Source: Chitinimonas_A lacunae
GTDB lineage: Bacteria; Pseudomonadota; Gammaproteobacteria; Burkholderiales; Chitinimonadaceae
Direction: 5' to 3'
Length of the DNA stretch: 57,526 bases
NCBI RefSeq assembly: GCF_042650885.1
Contig: NZ_JBHSBU010000004.1
Coordinates: 1 to 57,526 of the forward strand
Each line of letters opens with the position of its first letter. The stretch's first letter is position 1. Both the position numbers and the translations under genes were made by a program. Under the pieces are notes generated by a model. It searched no databases. It was not told the DNA's origin and was given only the letters and a program-made list of their open reading frames with translations. Positions 39,218-45,803 of this stretch are shown piece after piece.

Positions 39218-40064
39218 AAGAGACCTCCGATTTTTGATCAAGTGTCGGAGCGGAGATAGCAGATATTTGCGCAATGGCGGTCAACACTGCTGCCGCGCTC
39301 CGGAGGCAAGAATAGTAGCCCATCGAGCAAGCGGCGAGACTGAAAATCTGGAGCGGGTGTGCAGTAGCAAGCGGCGAGGTAGAAATTAGATTGATCGTTC
39401 GCTTCGCCGCCTGCCTGATTGGCACATCAATGCGTGACGATACTGCAATCACCTGGGCATCATCAACAAGCAGGATGTCTGGTGGGGACCCTATTCCGGA
39501 TGCAATCGCAGCCTCTGCGTCCGTGTGCAATTCAAACTGATAACCTCTTACCTCAAAAGCATCTTTCAGCTCGGCCGCAAAGGCTTGATCTGGGGTGTAT
39601 GCCAAGACCTTTAGCGTTTGATAGGGCTGCGGCACAGCGTCAAGGCACTCAACGCCCGAGACAAAAAAGGGACGGCCATCCACTTTGTCAAAAACCCTGG
39701 CGACCAGCCACTTCTCATCAAGGTTTCTTAAAACCAAGCAATTGCCGTTGGGGGGGGATTTTATGCGGCGATCTGCAACCGCATAACATCGATAGGCAAA
39801 CCCATCGATAAGCATTGATGCCCGAACCCCAAAAATCGACAAAGGGAATCGTTCTTGTCCCACAAGAACCCCCACCGGGATACCACACCACAGCGCAATC
39901 TTTTCCAGCGCCTCTCGATTGCCGGTTTGATCCGCCAAAAGGCGCTGCGCAGTGCGCCGGCTGCAATCAAGTATCCTTACCAACAAATCAACCCACATCT
40001 CCTGAGCGGGTTCAACACCAGCAAGCGCAATTTCGAGACGGGATAGTGTTTTTGGGGTTTCCAT
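39195..40064 (-). CDS. HTH regulator with a receiver-like C-terminal domain
   Basis: 289 residues from ATG 40064; a TTG at 40088 is an alternative. Residues ~20-70 contain a HTH (LVRILDCSRRTAQRLLADQT, then LEKIALWCGIPVGVLVG). A middle domain follows, and residues ~165-230 (LKVLAYTPDQAFAAELKDAF, DILLVDDAQVIAV) resemble a degenerate response-regulator receiver. First gene of the operon with the double-glycine peptide and the LuxR-like gene, divergent from peptide cluster 2, and so a candidate controller of both. Confidence 0.6.
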   Translation of the reverse strand: METPKTLSRLEIALAGVEPAQEMWVDLLVRILDCSRRTAQRLLADQTGNREALEKIALWCGIPVGVLVGQERFPLSIFGVRASMLIDGFAYRCYAVADRRIKSPPNGNCLVLRNLDEKWLVARVFDKVDGRPFFVSGVECLDAVPQPYQTLKVLAYTPDQAFAAELKDAFEVRGYQFELHTDAEAAIASGIGSPPDILLVDDAQVIAVSSRIDVPIRQAAKRTINLISTSPLATAHPLQIFSLAACSMGYYSCLRSAAAVLTAIAQISAISAPTLDQKSEVSYEQKAIH

Positions 40065-40144
40065 CTTCGGTTTCTGGCGATCAATCAAGCCCCGATGCTG
40101 GCATTTATGCGGTCTTCGCGTCTACCCGGCAGGTCTGACAGGTT

Positions 40145-40173
40145 TTGATAGGGATCGGTGGGCGATACGATAT
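40145..40173 (+). promoter_or_regulatory. Candidate promoter of peptide cluster 2
   Basis: TTGATA, 17 bases, CGATAT, 36 bases before the first peptide start. Weak by sequence alone. Confidence 0.3.
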
Positions 40174-40208
40174 TTCTGGGCAAGTTCGCCCGAAATAAAG
40201 GAACAGCT

Positions 40209-40349
40209 ATGCAATATTCTCTTGGCCCAGTGCGCGGCGGCATCTCTCTGGACATCCCGACGCGTGGCGCCGGTCCGGTGCGCGGCGTGATTACGGCGGA
40301 CGGCCCGATCCTCGGCGGCATTTCGGCCATGCCGGTAAGGGGGGTTTGA
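40209..40349 (+). CDS. Repeat peptide A of cluster 2
   Basis: 46 residues with AAGGA before the ATG. Units: GPVRGG, GPVRGV, GPILGG, MPVRGV, joined by ISLD/ITAD linkers. Its TGA shares bases with the next ATG (TGATG). No leader. Divergent from the regulator gene at 40064, 144 bases apart. Confidence 0.7.
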   Translation: MQYSLGPVRGGISLDIPTRGAGPVRGVITADGPILGGISAMPVRGV

Positions 40350-40453
40350 TGCGCATTCCCGTCAAGACCGTTATTACGGCCGACCCGGCTGGCGGCATGG
40401 AAATCCCCGTGCGCGGTGTGATCGCCGCAGACATCCCGACAATGGGGGTTTGA
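40349..40453 (+). CDS. Repeat peptide B of cluster 2
   Basis: 34 residues, starting inside the previous stop codon (TGATG). Units IPVKTV, IPVRGV and IPTMGV, separated by the ITAD/IAAD linker also seen in peptide A. Confidence 0.65.
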   Translation: MRIPVKTVITADPAGGMEIPVRGVIAADIPTMGV

Positions 40454-40455
40454 GC

Positions 40456-40482
40456 GTGAACATCCCTACCGTGGACGTTTGA
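40456..40482 (+). CDS. Repeat peptide C of cluster 2 (8 residues)
   Basis: MNIPTVDV from a GTG two bases after the previous stop. A single degenerate unit. Confidence 0.4.
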   Translation: MNIPTVDV

Positions 40483-40483
40483 T

Positions 40484-40513
40484 ATGCACCTCATCCCGAT
40501 CATCGGAGTCTAA
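40484..40513 (+). CDS. Repeat peptide D of cluster 2 (9 residues)
   Basis: MHLIPIIGV, one base after the previous stop. Ends like peptide 5 of cluster 1 (PIIGV). Confidence 0.5.
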   Translation: MHLIPIIGV

Positions 40514-40515
40514 TC

Positions 40516-40737
40516 GTGACCGAACTTTCCCCGTTTGATTTAGAGCTTGTAAGCGGCGGCGCCTCGGCGGCTGGCATCCCCACGCTCGACGCACACGCCC
40601 CGATCCCGATCATCGGCGCCCGGGTAGCGCGCGGCGAAGAGGGGCCGATCCTGGGTAGCCGTGAGCGCTGTCCGGAAGACGACGGCCCCGTACTGGGCAG
40701 CCGCGACCCCGTCCGCATTCCGGTCAAAGGAGTCTGA
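40516..40737 (+). CDS. Repeat peptide E of cluster 2, with a double-glycine leader
   Basis: 73 residues from a GTG two bases after the previous stop. Residues 1-15 (MTELSPFDLELVSGG) are a bacteriocin-type GG leader like that of the precursor at 39217. The rest holds IPIIGA, GPILGS, GPVLGS and IPVKGV with acidic linkers (RGEEGPILGS, PEDDGPVLGS) and one cysteine. It links the tiny peptides to the exported-precursor type and suggests that the repeat units are released outside the cell. Confidence 0.7.
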   Translation: MTELSPFDLELVSGGASAAGIPTLDAHAPIPIIGARVARGEEGPILGSRERCPEDDGPVLGSRDPVRIPVKGV

Positions 40738-40738
40738 T

Positions 40739-40786
40739 ATGCGCATCCCAGTTATCGGCGTACACGGCCCAGTTCGAGGCGGCTGA
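40739..40786 (+). CDS. Repeat peptide F of cluster 2 (15 residues)
   Basis: MRIPVIGVHGPVRGG, one base after the previous stop, two units. Last of the chain before a terminator. Confidence 0.55.
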   Translation: MRIPVIGVHGPVRGG

Positions 40787-40788
40787 CA

Positions 40789-40834
40789 CAACCACACCCG
40801 CAGCATCCAGCCCCGGCCGCGCGCCGGGGTTTTT
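40789..40834. repeat. Left copy of a 46-bp inverted repeat flanking the toxin-antitoxin genes (includes a terminator)
   Basis: CAACCACACCCGCAGCATCC through to a CCCCGGC/GCCGGGG stem with T-run. The reverse complement lies at 42626-42671 with two mismatches in the loop. The first 30 bases are identical. On this side the hairpin ends peptide cluster 2. Confidence 0.85.
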
Positions 40835-40920
40835 TTCGAATCCACCGTTCATCGGAACCGAGAGATGCTTCAAGCAACAAATCCTTACAATTCAGTCATA
40901 AGTAAGAAAAGGAGTTAATC

Positions 40921-41202
40921 ATGGGTACCGCTGCTTTAAAAACCGAAGCTCTCGAAAATGCTTGGACGGCCACCGTCACCACAAAAGGCCAGGTCACTAT
41001 TCCGGCCGGGGTGAGAGTGGTGCTTCAGGTCGACGCCGGGGACAGGCTCGACTTTATCCGGCTTGAAGATGGTCGAATCATGGTCGCCGCTGCGAATAAG
41101 GACGTGACTTGCCTCAAGGGTCGGCTCAAGAAGCTATCGAAGCCTGTTACCGTCGAAGAGATGAACGAGGCGATTGCCGCTGGTGGTGCAGGCGAAGAAT
41201 GA
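40921..41202 (+). CDS. vapB: AbrB/SpoVT-type antitoxin
   Basis: 93 residues with AAGGAG before the ATG. Residues ~13-57 are a swapped-hairpin AbrB domain (WTATVTTKGQVTIPAGVRVV, then VDAGDRLDFI). The C-terminal part would wrap and inhibit the PIN toxin encoded four bases downstream. The pair keeps plasmids in the population. Confidence 0.85.
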   Translation: MGTAALKTEALENAWTATVTTKGQVTIPAGVRVVLQVDAGDRLDFIRLEDGRIMVAAANKDVTCLKGRLKKLSKPVTVEEMNEAIAAGGAGEE

Positions 41203-41597
41203 TCGGAATCGACACCAACGTTCTGGTTCGCTATCTCGCGCAGGACGATGAAAAGCAATCCTCTCTCGCCACCGCGCTTATCGAATCCTTTAACCACAAC
41301 CGAAGAGGCTTTATCAGCCTGATCGTTCTTGTGGAAACGGTGTGGGTAATGGAGCGAGTCTTTCGCTCGCCCCGCAATGAGATTGTCGGAATTCTGGAGG
41401 ATATTCTGGGGATTCGAGATTTAGTTGTCGAGCATTCCGCGCTTGCGTGGCGGGCACTAGATCGTTTCTCGAAAGAGAACTGCGACTTCTCAGATTGCCT
41501 AATCGCCGAAATTGCACATCAAGTTGGTTGCACGGAAACGTTCACGTTTGATCAAAAAGCGGCCAAGCGCGCCGGTATGAAGCTTCTGGAGGATTGA
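41199..41597 (+). CDS. vapC: PIN-domain ribonuclease toxin
   Basis: 132 residues, ATGA overlap with the antitoxin. The four acidic PIN residues are visible: D5 (IDTNVLV), E46 (LVETVWV), D96/D99 (CDFSDCLI) and D118 (FTFDQKA). VapC toxins cut tRNA or rRNA. Complete. Confidence 0.88.
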   Translation: MIGIDTNVLVRYLAQDDEKQSSLATALIESFNHNRRGFISLIVLVETVWVMERVFRSPRNEIVGILEDILGIRDLVVEHSALAWRALDRFSKENCDFSDCLIAEIAHQVGCTETFTFDQKAAKRAGMKLLED

Positions 41598-41644
41598 GAT
41601 TCAAAAGCCCTGCGGCTGCGGGGCTTGGTTTTTCTGTGGCCTGC

Positions 41645-42169
41645 TCAGCGCCAGCTGGCTTGATCGCGAGGTAGTTGCCCGTCAGGATCATTCACTTTGA
41701 TCAAATTGCCGGCCTTGAGCTGATCGCTATAGACCACGATATTGGTGCCGCCCTCGCTTGCCTGACTGGGAAACAAGATGCCCGTGTAACCCTGCTCTAA
41801 AACCATATCGCCCAGCACCCAGCTGGGTGGTTCAATGTGCTGGTCAAACCTCAACTGGCGCCAGTCCTCCCGCCAGTCATGCCACAGTTCGTCCCACGGC
41901 TCGCCTTGATGGAGCTGCCGCAGATCAACCAAGCCACGCAGGGTCGCGGTATATGAGCAGACCACGCAGGGCGGCAGGAACGGCGAGGTTTGCTGATATT
42001 CCCGCAGCGCGGTGATCTCTTCCAGGGCCAGATAGAGCGCCTCAACGCCCTCACGATTGAAGCGCCCGCCTTTCTTGGCGGCACCAGCCCCGCTCAGAGG
42101 TTGGCTACTCCATTTCGGCGTATGCGCACGAAACAAGACGGTGTCTGGCGGCAGGTCGACGAGGATCAT
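41645..42169 (-). CDS. RES-domain toxin
   Basis: 174 residues. LFRAHTPKWSSQPLSGAGAA followed by KKGGRFNREGVEALYLA is the R-E-S family start, with the later Y and S positions in place (SYTATLRGLVDL). RES toxins break down or use NAD+. Its start overlaps the Xre antitoxin stop by ATGA, antitoxin first. Confidence 0.87.
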   Translation of the reverse strand: MILVDLPPDTVLFRAHTPKWSSQPLSGAGAAKKGGRFNREGVEALYLALEEITALREYQQTSPFLPPCVVCSYTATLRGLVDLRQLHQGEPWDELWHDWREDWRQLRFDQHIEPPSWVLGDMVLEQGYTGILFPSQASEGGTNIVVYSDQLKAGNLIKVNDPDGQLPRDQASWR

Positions 42170-42537
42170 CCAACAAACCCCGCGCCGATCGATTCCAGAT
42201 AGTCGATGGCATCCTCCGTTCGACCTTCCTGCACCAGCTGCCAGAGCGTCTTATGCCGGAACGCCGGAATTGGTTCGTTATGAATCATAAAAATCGCTCG
42301 CTTGATGTCCGGCTGGATCGCCGAGGCGGCCGACAACACCCGCATCACGTCACGTAACATAGCCTGGACGCGCGGAGATTCGGGGTGGGTGCGCAAGGTG
42401 TTGCGGTGTACGCGCGCCAAGTCGGCCAATTCCTGCTGCTGCAACCCTAAGATATTGGCGACGTTTGCGGGAGAGAAGCGGGATGTGCCAGCCTCTCGCG
42501 CCGATTCAAGCATGCTGGCAAAGACGACGGTGGTCAT
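42166..42537 (-). CDS. Xre/MbcA/ParS-type antitoxin
   Basis: 123 residues. A HTH (FSPANVANILGLQQQELADL, then ARVHRNTLRTHPESPRV) and a C-terminal MbcA/ParS toxin-binding region (RAIFMIHNEPIPAFRHKTLW, VQEGRTEDAIDYLESIGAG). Usual partner of RES toxins. An operator-like inverted repeat lies just upstream. Confidence 0.87.
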   Translation of the reverse strand: MTTVVFASMLESAREAGTSRFSPANVANILGLQQQELADLARVHRNTLRTHPESPRVQAMLRDVMRVLSAASAIQPDIKRAIFMIHNEPIPAFRHKTLWQLVQEGRTEDAIDYLESIGAGFVG

Positions 42538-42573
42538 GAGACGCCTCCAAAAGTAAAACCGACACGCACATTC

Positions 42574-42592
42574 TATGCACAGTTAGTGCATA
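42574..42592 (-). promoter_or_regulatory. Operator of the RES-Xre operon
   Basis: TATGCAC, five bases, GTGCATA, 37 bases upstream of the antitoxin start, where the antitoxin would repress its own operon. Confidence 0.6.
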
Positions 42593-42625
42593 GTTCCAGC
42601 ACTTGGAAATTTATTGAGGGCCAAC

Positions 42626-42671
42626 AAAAACCCCGGCACTCGGCCGGGGCTGGATGCTGCGGGTGTGGTTG
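42626..42671. repeat. Right copy of the 46-bp inverted repeat
   Basis: Reverse complement of 40789-40834 with two differences. On the minus strand the CCCCGGC/GCCGGGG hairpin with T-run ends the transcript of the gene at 42733. Confidence 0.85.
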
Positions 42672-42672
42672 T

Positions 42673-42705
42673 TTGACATCCTCCCCGGCCTGAAGGCCGA
42701 GGCTT
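42673..42705 (-). repeat. IS200/IS605-type right-end-like remnant
   Basis: TTGACATCCTCCCCGGCCTG followed by AAGGCCGAGGCTT. Read on the minus strand it is the CCTTCAGGCCGGGG…GATGTCAA end found at many IS200/IS605-family elements, including the 4-bp-loop hairpin. No transposase or tnpB gene is near, so it is a solo end or coincidence. Confidence 0.45.
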
Positions 42706-42732
42706 GCCGCGCACCGGGTCACGTGCGCAACC

Positions 42733-43053
42733 TTAGTTTGCGAGCTTCAGGACAAGCGCTGTAATCAGCGCCATCTGCAACACCCCTACCGATACCACCC
42801 ACTTGACCAACTCGGCCTTTGTTTCGGCCGCGGTTTTCTCGAGTTTGGCGTCGATCTTTACCAGGTCGGCCTCGATATTCGTAAGGCGCTGTGCGATATC
42901 GGTCTTGCTGGAATATGTTTCGGCGATGTGCTCGTTTTCGGCGTTGATGACCTCAACCAATGCTGCCACCTGGGCACGCGCTTGCGCCGCAGGCACCCCA
43001 GCCTCTTCCAGCCGTTGGACGATCTTTAGGGTATCGAATGCAAGCGCGGCCAT
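42733..43053 (-). CDS. Coiled-coil membrane protein downstream of the repressor
   Basis: 106 residues. A long coiled coil (ENEHIAETYSSKTDIAQRLT, IEADLVKIDAKLEKTAAETK) and one C-terminal membrane helix (WVVSVGVLQMALITALVLKL), a DUF1640-like layout. It shares its first base with the repressor stop, so it is expressed in the lysogen with the repressor. Possible superinfection-exclusion role, by analogy only. Confidence 0.6.
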   Translation of the reverse strand: MAALAFDTLKIVQRLEEAGVPAAQARAQVAALVEVINAENEHIAETYSSKTDIAQRLTNIEADLVKIDAKLEKTAAETKAELVKWVVSVGVLQMALITALVLKLAN

Positions 43054-43511
43054 TATTCTTTCGCGCCCTCTTTGGTGCGCTCCTCGCCTTTCGTTAGCAC
43101 GGCCAGCAACTGCGCAACCTCAGCATTGGTGAGTTGCGACAGCACCTCCGCACTTGCTCCGAGCCGCTGAGCCTCGGCGTGCAAAGGCGAAATCGTCCCC
43201 AGATTAATGGTCGTTGCTTTGTCGGAACTCGCCCCTCCCTCCCGGCAGGGAAAGATCGGCCCCTCGCCCAGGGCCAGCCATCGCACGTTAACTCCCAAAA
43301 AGTCGGCAGCACGGATAGCCCTCTGAACGCCAATCTCGGCGTCGTCTTTTGTAACCCAGATGTGCACCGAAGAAGGCGCGGTGCCGGTTGCGGCGCCCAG
43401 ATCAACCTTGGTTGATCCCGTGTAGCGCAACGCGGCAACAAGGCGGCCCCTGAGCGTGTCGAGATCTGGTTCGGTTTCGATATTTATTCGCATAAACGAA
43501 TTCTGAACCAT
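43053..43511 (-). CDS. Phage repressor (CI-like, without peptidase domain)
   Basis: 152 residues from ATG 43511 (GAGGA upstream). Residues ~15-80 contain an atypical HTH (GRLVAALRYTGSTKVDLGAA, TGTAPSSVHIWVTKDDAEIG) followed by LGVNVRWLALGEGP, which is typical of phage CI proteins. No S24 peptidase part, so induction would not go by RecA cleavage. Divergent from the Cro-like gene with a strong operator between. Expressed with the coiled-coil membrane gene. Confidence 0.78.
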   Translation of the reverse strand: MVQNSFMRINIETEPDLDTLRGRLVAALRYTGSTKVDLGAATGTAPSSVHIWVTKDDAEIGVQRAIRAADFLGVNVRWLALGEGPIFPCREGGASSDKATTINLGTISPLHAEAQRLGASAEVLSQLTNAEVAQLLAVLTKGEERTKEGAKE

Positions 43512-43538
43512 TCCATCCTCAGTTTCCAGCAAAAAAGT

Positions 43539-43586
43539 TTGACATCAATTTCGTTATATCTAAAAATGATTAGATATAACGAAATT
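43539..43586 (+). promoter_or_regulatory. Early rightward promoter overlapped by the immunity operator
   Basis: TTGACA (43539-43544), 16 bases, TAAAAA (43561-43566). A perfect 16-bp inverted repeat, AATTTCGTTATATCTA (43547-43562) and its complement (43571-43586), with eight bases between, covers the -10 region. Boxes of the same sequence occur at 37784. Confidence 0.8.
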
Positions 43587-43595
43587 AGGCCATCC

Positions 43596-43826
43596 ATGAA
43601 GCGCTCCTACCTGATTCAACGCCTGGGCAGTCAAATCCAAATTGCCCGCACCCTGGATGTTGCGCCGTCCTCAGTTCACGCCTGGAAAGAAGAGCTGCCC
43701 GATTCGGCTGTCGGCCGTATCGCCCGTCTTCGCCCCGACCTTCTTCGCGCCTGGTGGGCTGAGCAGGAGCAGGGCGCTACGGCTGACGAAGTTGCCCCAG
43801 CCCAGACCGATCGGGGTGAGGCGTGA
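43596..43826 (+). CDS. Cro-like regulator
   Basis: 76 residues from ATG 43596. Residues ~5-45 are a Cro/DicB-type HTH (YLIQRLGSQIQIARTLDVAP, SSVHAWKEELPDSAVGRIA). First gene of the rightward early operon and opposed to the repressor. Overlaps the next gene by GTGA. Confidence 0.78.
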   Translation: MKRSYLIQRLGSQIQIARTLDVAPSSVHAWKEELPDSAVGRIARLRPDLLRAWWAEQEQGATADEVAPAQTDRGEA

Positions 43827-44434
43827 GCGCCGTTGCGATCCTCTTCGCCCGCCAGGACAGCGTCTACAAGACTTTAGAGGGCTGCGACGCCTGGGACATC
43901 GACCGCGATGCACGGCGGTGGCCGGGTGGTACGTCGGTGGTGGCGCATCCGCCATGTCGTGCCTGGGGCCGGCTGCGCCACTTCGCGAAGCCGCGCGCCG
44001 ACGAGAAGGCGCTGGCGCTCTTCGCCGTCGAGCGGGTTCGGCGGTGGGGTGGAGTGCTGGAGCATCCGGCCGGCTCGACGCTGTGGCCGGCGGCCGGTCT
44101 TCCTGAGCCAGGTCAGCGCGATCAGTTCGGCGGCTGGACGCTGCCGATCTGCCAGCACTGGTGGGGCCACCGCGCCGAGAAAGCCACGTGGCTCTACATC
44201 GTCGGCTGCGAGCCGGCCAACATTCCCGATATTCCTCTCGCACTTGGTGACGCCACCCACATCGTCGGCAGCTCTGGCCGTCGCAATGGCGGCGACCGGC
44301 TGCGCCCCGGCGATTACGGCTGGCGGCCGGAGATCAGCAAAGCCGAGCGCGAACACACCCCACCCGACCTCGCGCGCTGGCTCGTTGAGCTGGCGCGGCG
44401 GTGTCGCGTTGGCCAGATGGAGCGTGCGGCATGA
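43823..44434 (+). CDS. Cytosine-methylase-like protein without the full motif set
   Basis: 203 residues from GTG 43823. The centre (SVVAHPPCRAWGRLRHF) has the PPC motif of C5-cytosine methylases, and GGVLEHPAGS resembles their ENP/ENV motif, but motif I (the SAM-binding FxGxG) is not visible and the protein is too short for a target domain. Similar proteins occur in early operons of other phages of Burkholderia and relatives. Could be a nucleotide-modifying or DNA-binding relative; no catalytic claim. Confidence 0.55.
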   Translation: MSAVAILFARQDSVYKTLEGCDAWDIDRDARRWPGGTSVVAHPPCRAWGRLRHFAKPRADEKALALFAVERVRRWGGVLEHPAGSTLWPAAGLPEPGQRDQFGGWTLPICQHWWGHRAEKATWLYIVGCEPANIPDIPLALGDATHIVGSSGRRNGGDRLRPGDYGWRPEISKAEREHTPPDLARWLVELARRCRVGQMERAA

Positions 44435-44637
44435 ACCCGATTCAACGGTATCTGGACTGGCGCCGCGAGCGCCGGATTGCCCGGTTGTCCGACGCCATGC
44501 TGGCCGCTTGGCACGGCGGCGACCGGGCGGCAGCACGACAACACCACGACAGCATGATGGCCGAGATCCGGGCGCGTAGTGCCGCCCAGATCGGCCGGAT
44601 GGAAGCCCGCAAACGGGTGCTTGGGAGGACAGTATGA
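44431..44637 (+). CDS. Small basic early protein
   Basis: 68 residues, helical and arginine-rich (LDWRRERRIARLSDAMLAAW, AARQHHDSMMAEIRARSAAQ). ATGA overlaps with both neighbours. Could assist replication; unknown function. Confidence 0.6.
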   Translation: MNPIQRYLDWRRERRIARLSDAMLAAWHGGDRAAARQHHDSMMAEIRARSAAQIGRMEARKRVLGRTV

Positions 44638-45803
44638 CCGCCACGGTAATGCGGCTCGACGATGTGCGTCGGGCCAGACAAGGAAGCGAAGGGCATCGGC
44701 GTATGGAAGAGGCTGGCGGCTTCGTGGCCATCCCCAATGCAGTGTTTGATGCCCTGCTGGAAGCGGATCTGCCAGGCCGGTGCCTGAAGATCGCGCTTGC
44801 CGTAGTGCGGAAGACTTACGGCTACGGCAAGGCTGAGGGCGACGACTGCACGATTCAGCAGCTTGCTGACCTCGCCGGTATTGATCGATCAGACGCATCA
44901 CGTGCTTTTCACGCCCTCGTCGACGCCCAGGTCATCACGGCGCGCAAAGGCCGGTATGGCTCGGTGGTAGCAATCAATGACCCGCTCAAGTGGGACTTTT
45001 CCCCGTGGCAAAACACCACGGCCACCACCACGAACGTGGCAAAACACCACGCCGAGCCGTGGCAAAACACCACGCACAATAGACAACTCCAACAGACAAA
45101 AGAGAGTAAGCAAAAAAACGCGGGCGTGAGTGCAAGCACAGGCGCTGATCCTGTCCCGGCTGTCGGTGCTGTTGAACCGGCGTCAACCCCGGCTGCAAAA
45201 CCGAAGGCTGTAGACGCATTGGCGGGCTTCGATGCGTTCTGGGCGGTCTATCCGAAGCGCAAGGGCAAAGCGCTGGCGCAGAAGGCTTGGCAGAAGCTGG
45301 CCCCTGATGCAGACCTGCAGGCCGCTATCGTGGCGGCTGTTGAGCGCCAGCGGCTGTCGCTCGATTGGCAGAAGGACGGCGGCCAATACATCCCACACCC
45401 CTCGACTTGGCTGAACGCCGCCGGCTGGCTCGACGAAGACACTACGGTGCGCCCGAGCTGGACACCGGCCCAAGCCGAGTTCGTCGCCATGCTCGACGAC
45501 GAGCTGAGCGCCTTCGTTGTCCCGCCGTCCGATTGGACTGCCGAGCGCGCCAGCGCCATCGACTCCCTCATCGACGCCGTCCGCGAGCGGATCGTCAAAC
45601 GCCTGGGCGCCGACGCCCTGCAGCAAGACCCCGATCTGCTGCCCCACCACACCCGGGCAGCACTGCGCACCATGGCCGAACGGCTCGACCCCGCGAAGTT
45701 CGGCATCCGGACTTTCGACTGGTGGATTCGCCCCGAGAACCGCGACCGGATTCGCGCCCGCCAATTTGACCGCAATGACCACAACCAACAGGGAGCGCAG
45801 TAA
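44634..45803 (+). CDS. Replication initiator (lambda O-like)
   Basis: 389 residues. Residues ~25-120 match the phage O-type winged helix (GGFVAIPNAVFDALLEADLP, KIALAVVRKTYGYGKAEGDD, IQQLADLAGIDRSDASRAFH). A low-complexity linker (~125-165) coincides with the iteron origin in the DNA. A C-terminal domain (AGFDAFWAVYPKRKGKALAQ, WQKDGGQYIPHPSTWLNAAG) is common in phage replication proteins and recruits the helicase encoded next. Start ATG 44634 overlaps the previous stop; the stop TAA overlaps the helicase ATG. Confidence 0.82.
   Translation: MTATVMRLDDVRRARQGSEGHRRMEEAGGFVAIPNAVFDALLEADLPGRCLKIALAVVRKTYGYGKAEGDDCTIQQLADLAGIDRSDASRAFHALVDAQVITARKGRYGSVVAINDPLKWDFSPWQNTTATTTNVAKHHAEPWQNTTHNRQLQQTKESKQKNAGVSASTGADPVPAVGAVEPASTPAAKPKAVDALAGFDAFWAVYPKRKGKALAQKAWQKLAPDADLQAAIVAAVERQRLSLDWQKDGGQYIPHPSTWLNAAGWLDEDTTVRPSWTPAQAEFVAMLDDELSAFVVPPSDWTAERASAIDSLIDAVRERIVKRLGADALQQDPDLLPHHTRAALRTMAERLDPAKFGIRTFDWWIRPENRDRIRARQFDRNDHNQQGAQ
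45005..45074. other. Replication origin: three iterons inside the O-like gene
   Basis: GTGGCAAAACACCACG occurs three times, at 45005-45020, 45036-45051 and 45059-45074, each near-palindromic (GTGG…CCAC). An A-rich stretch follows (45079-45118). Lambda-type phages have their origin iterons at the same place in gene O. Confidence 0.8.
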
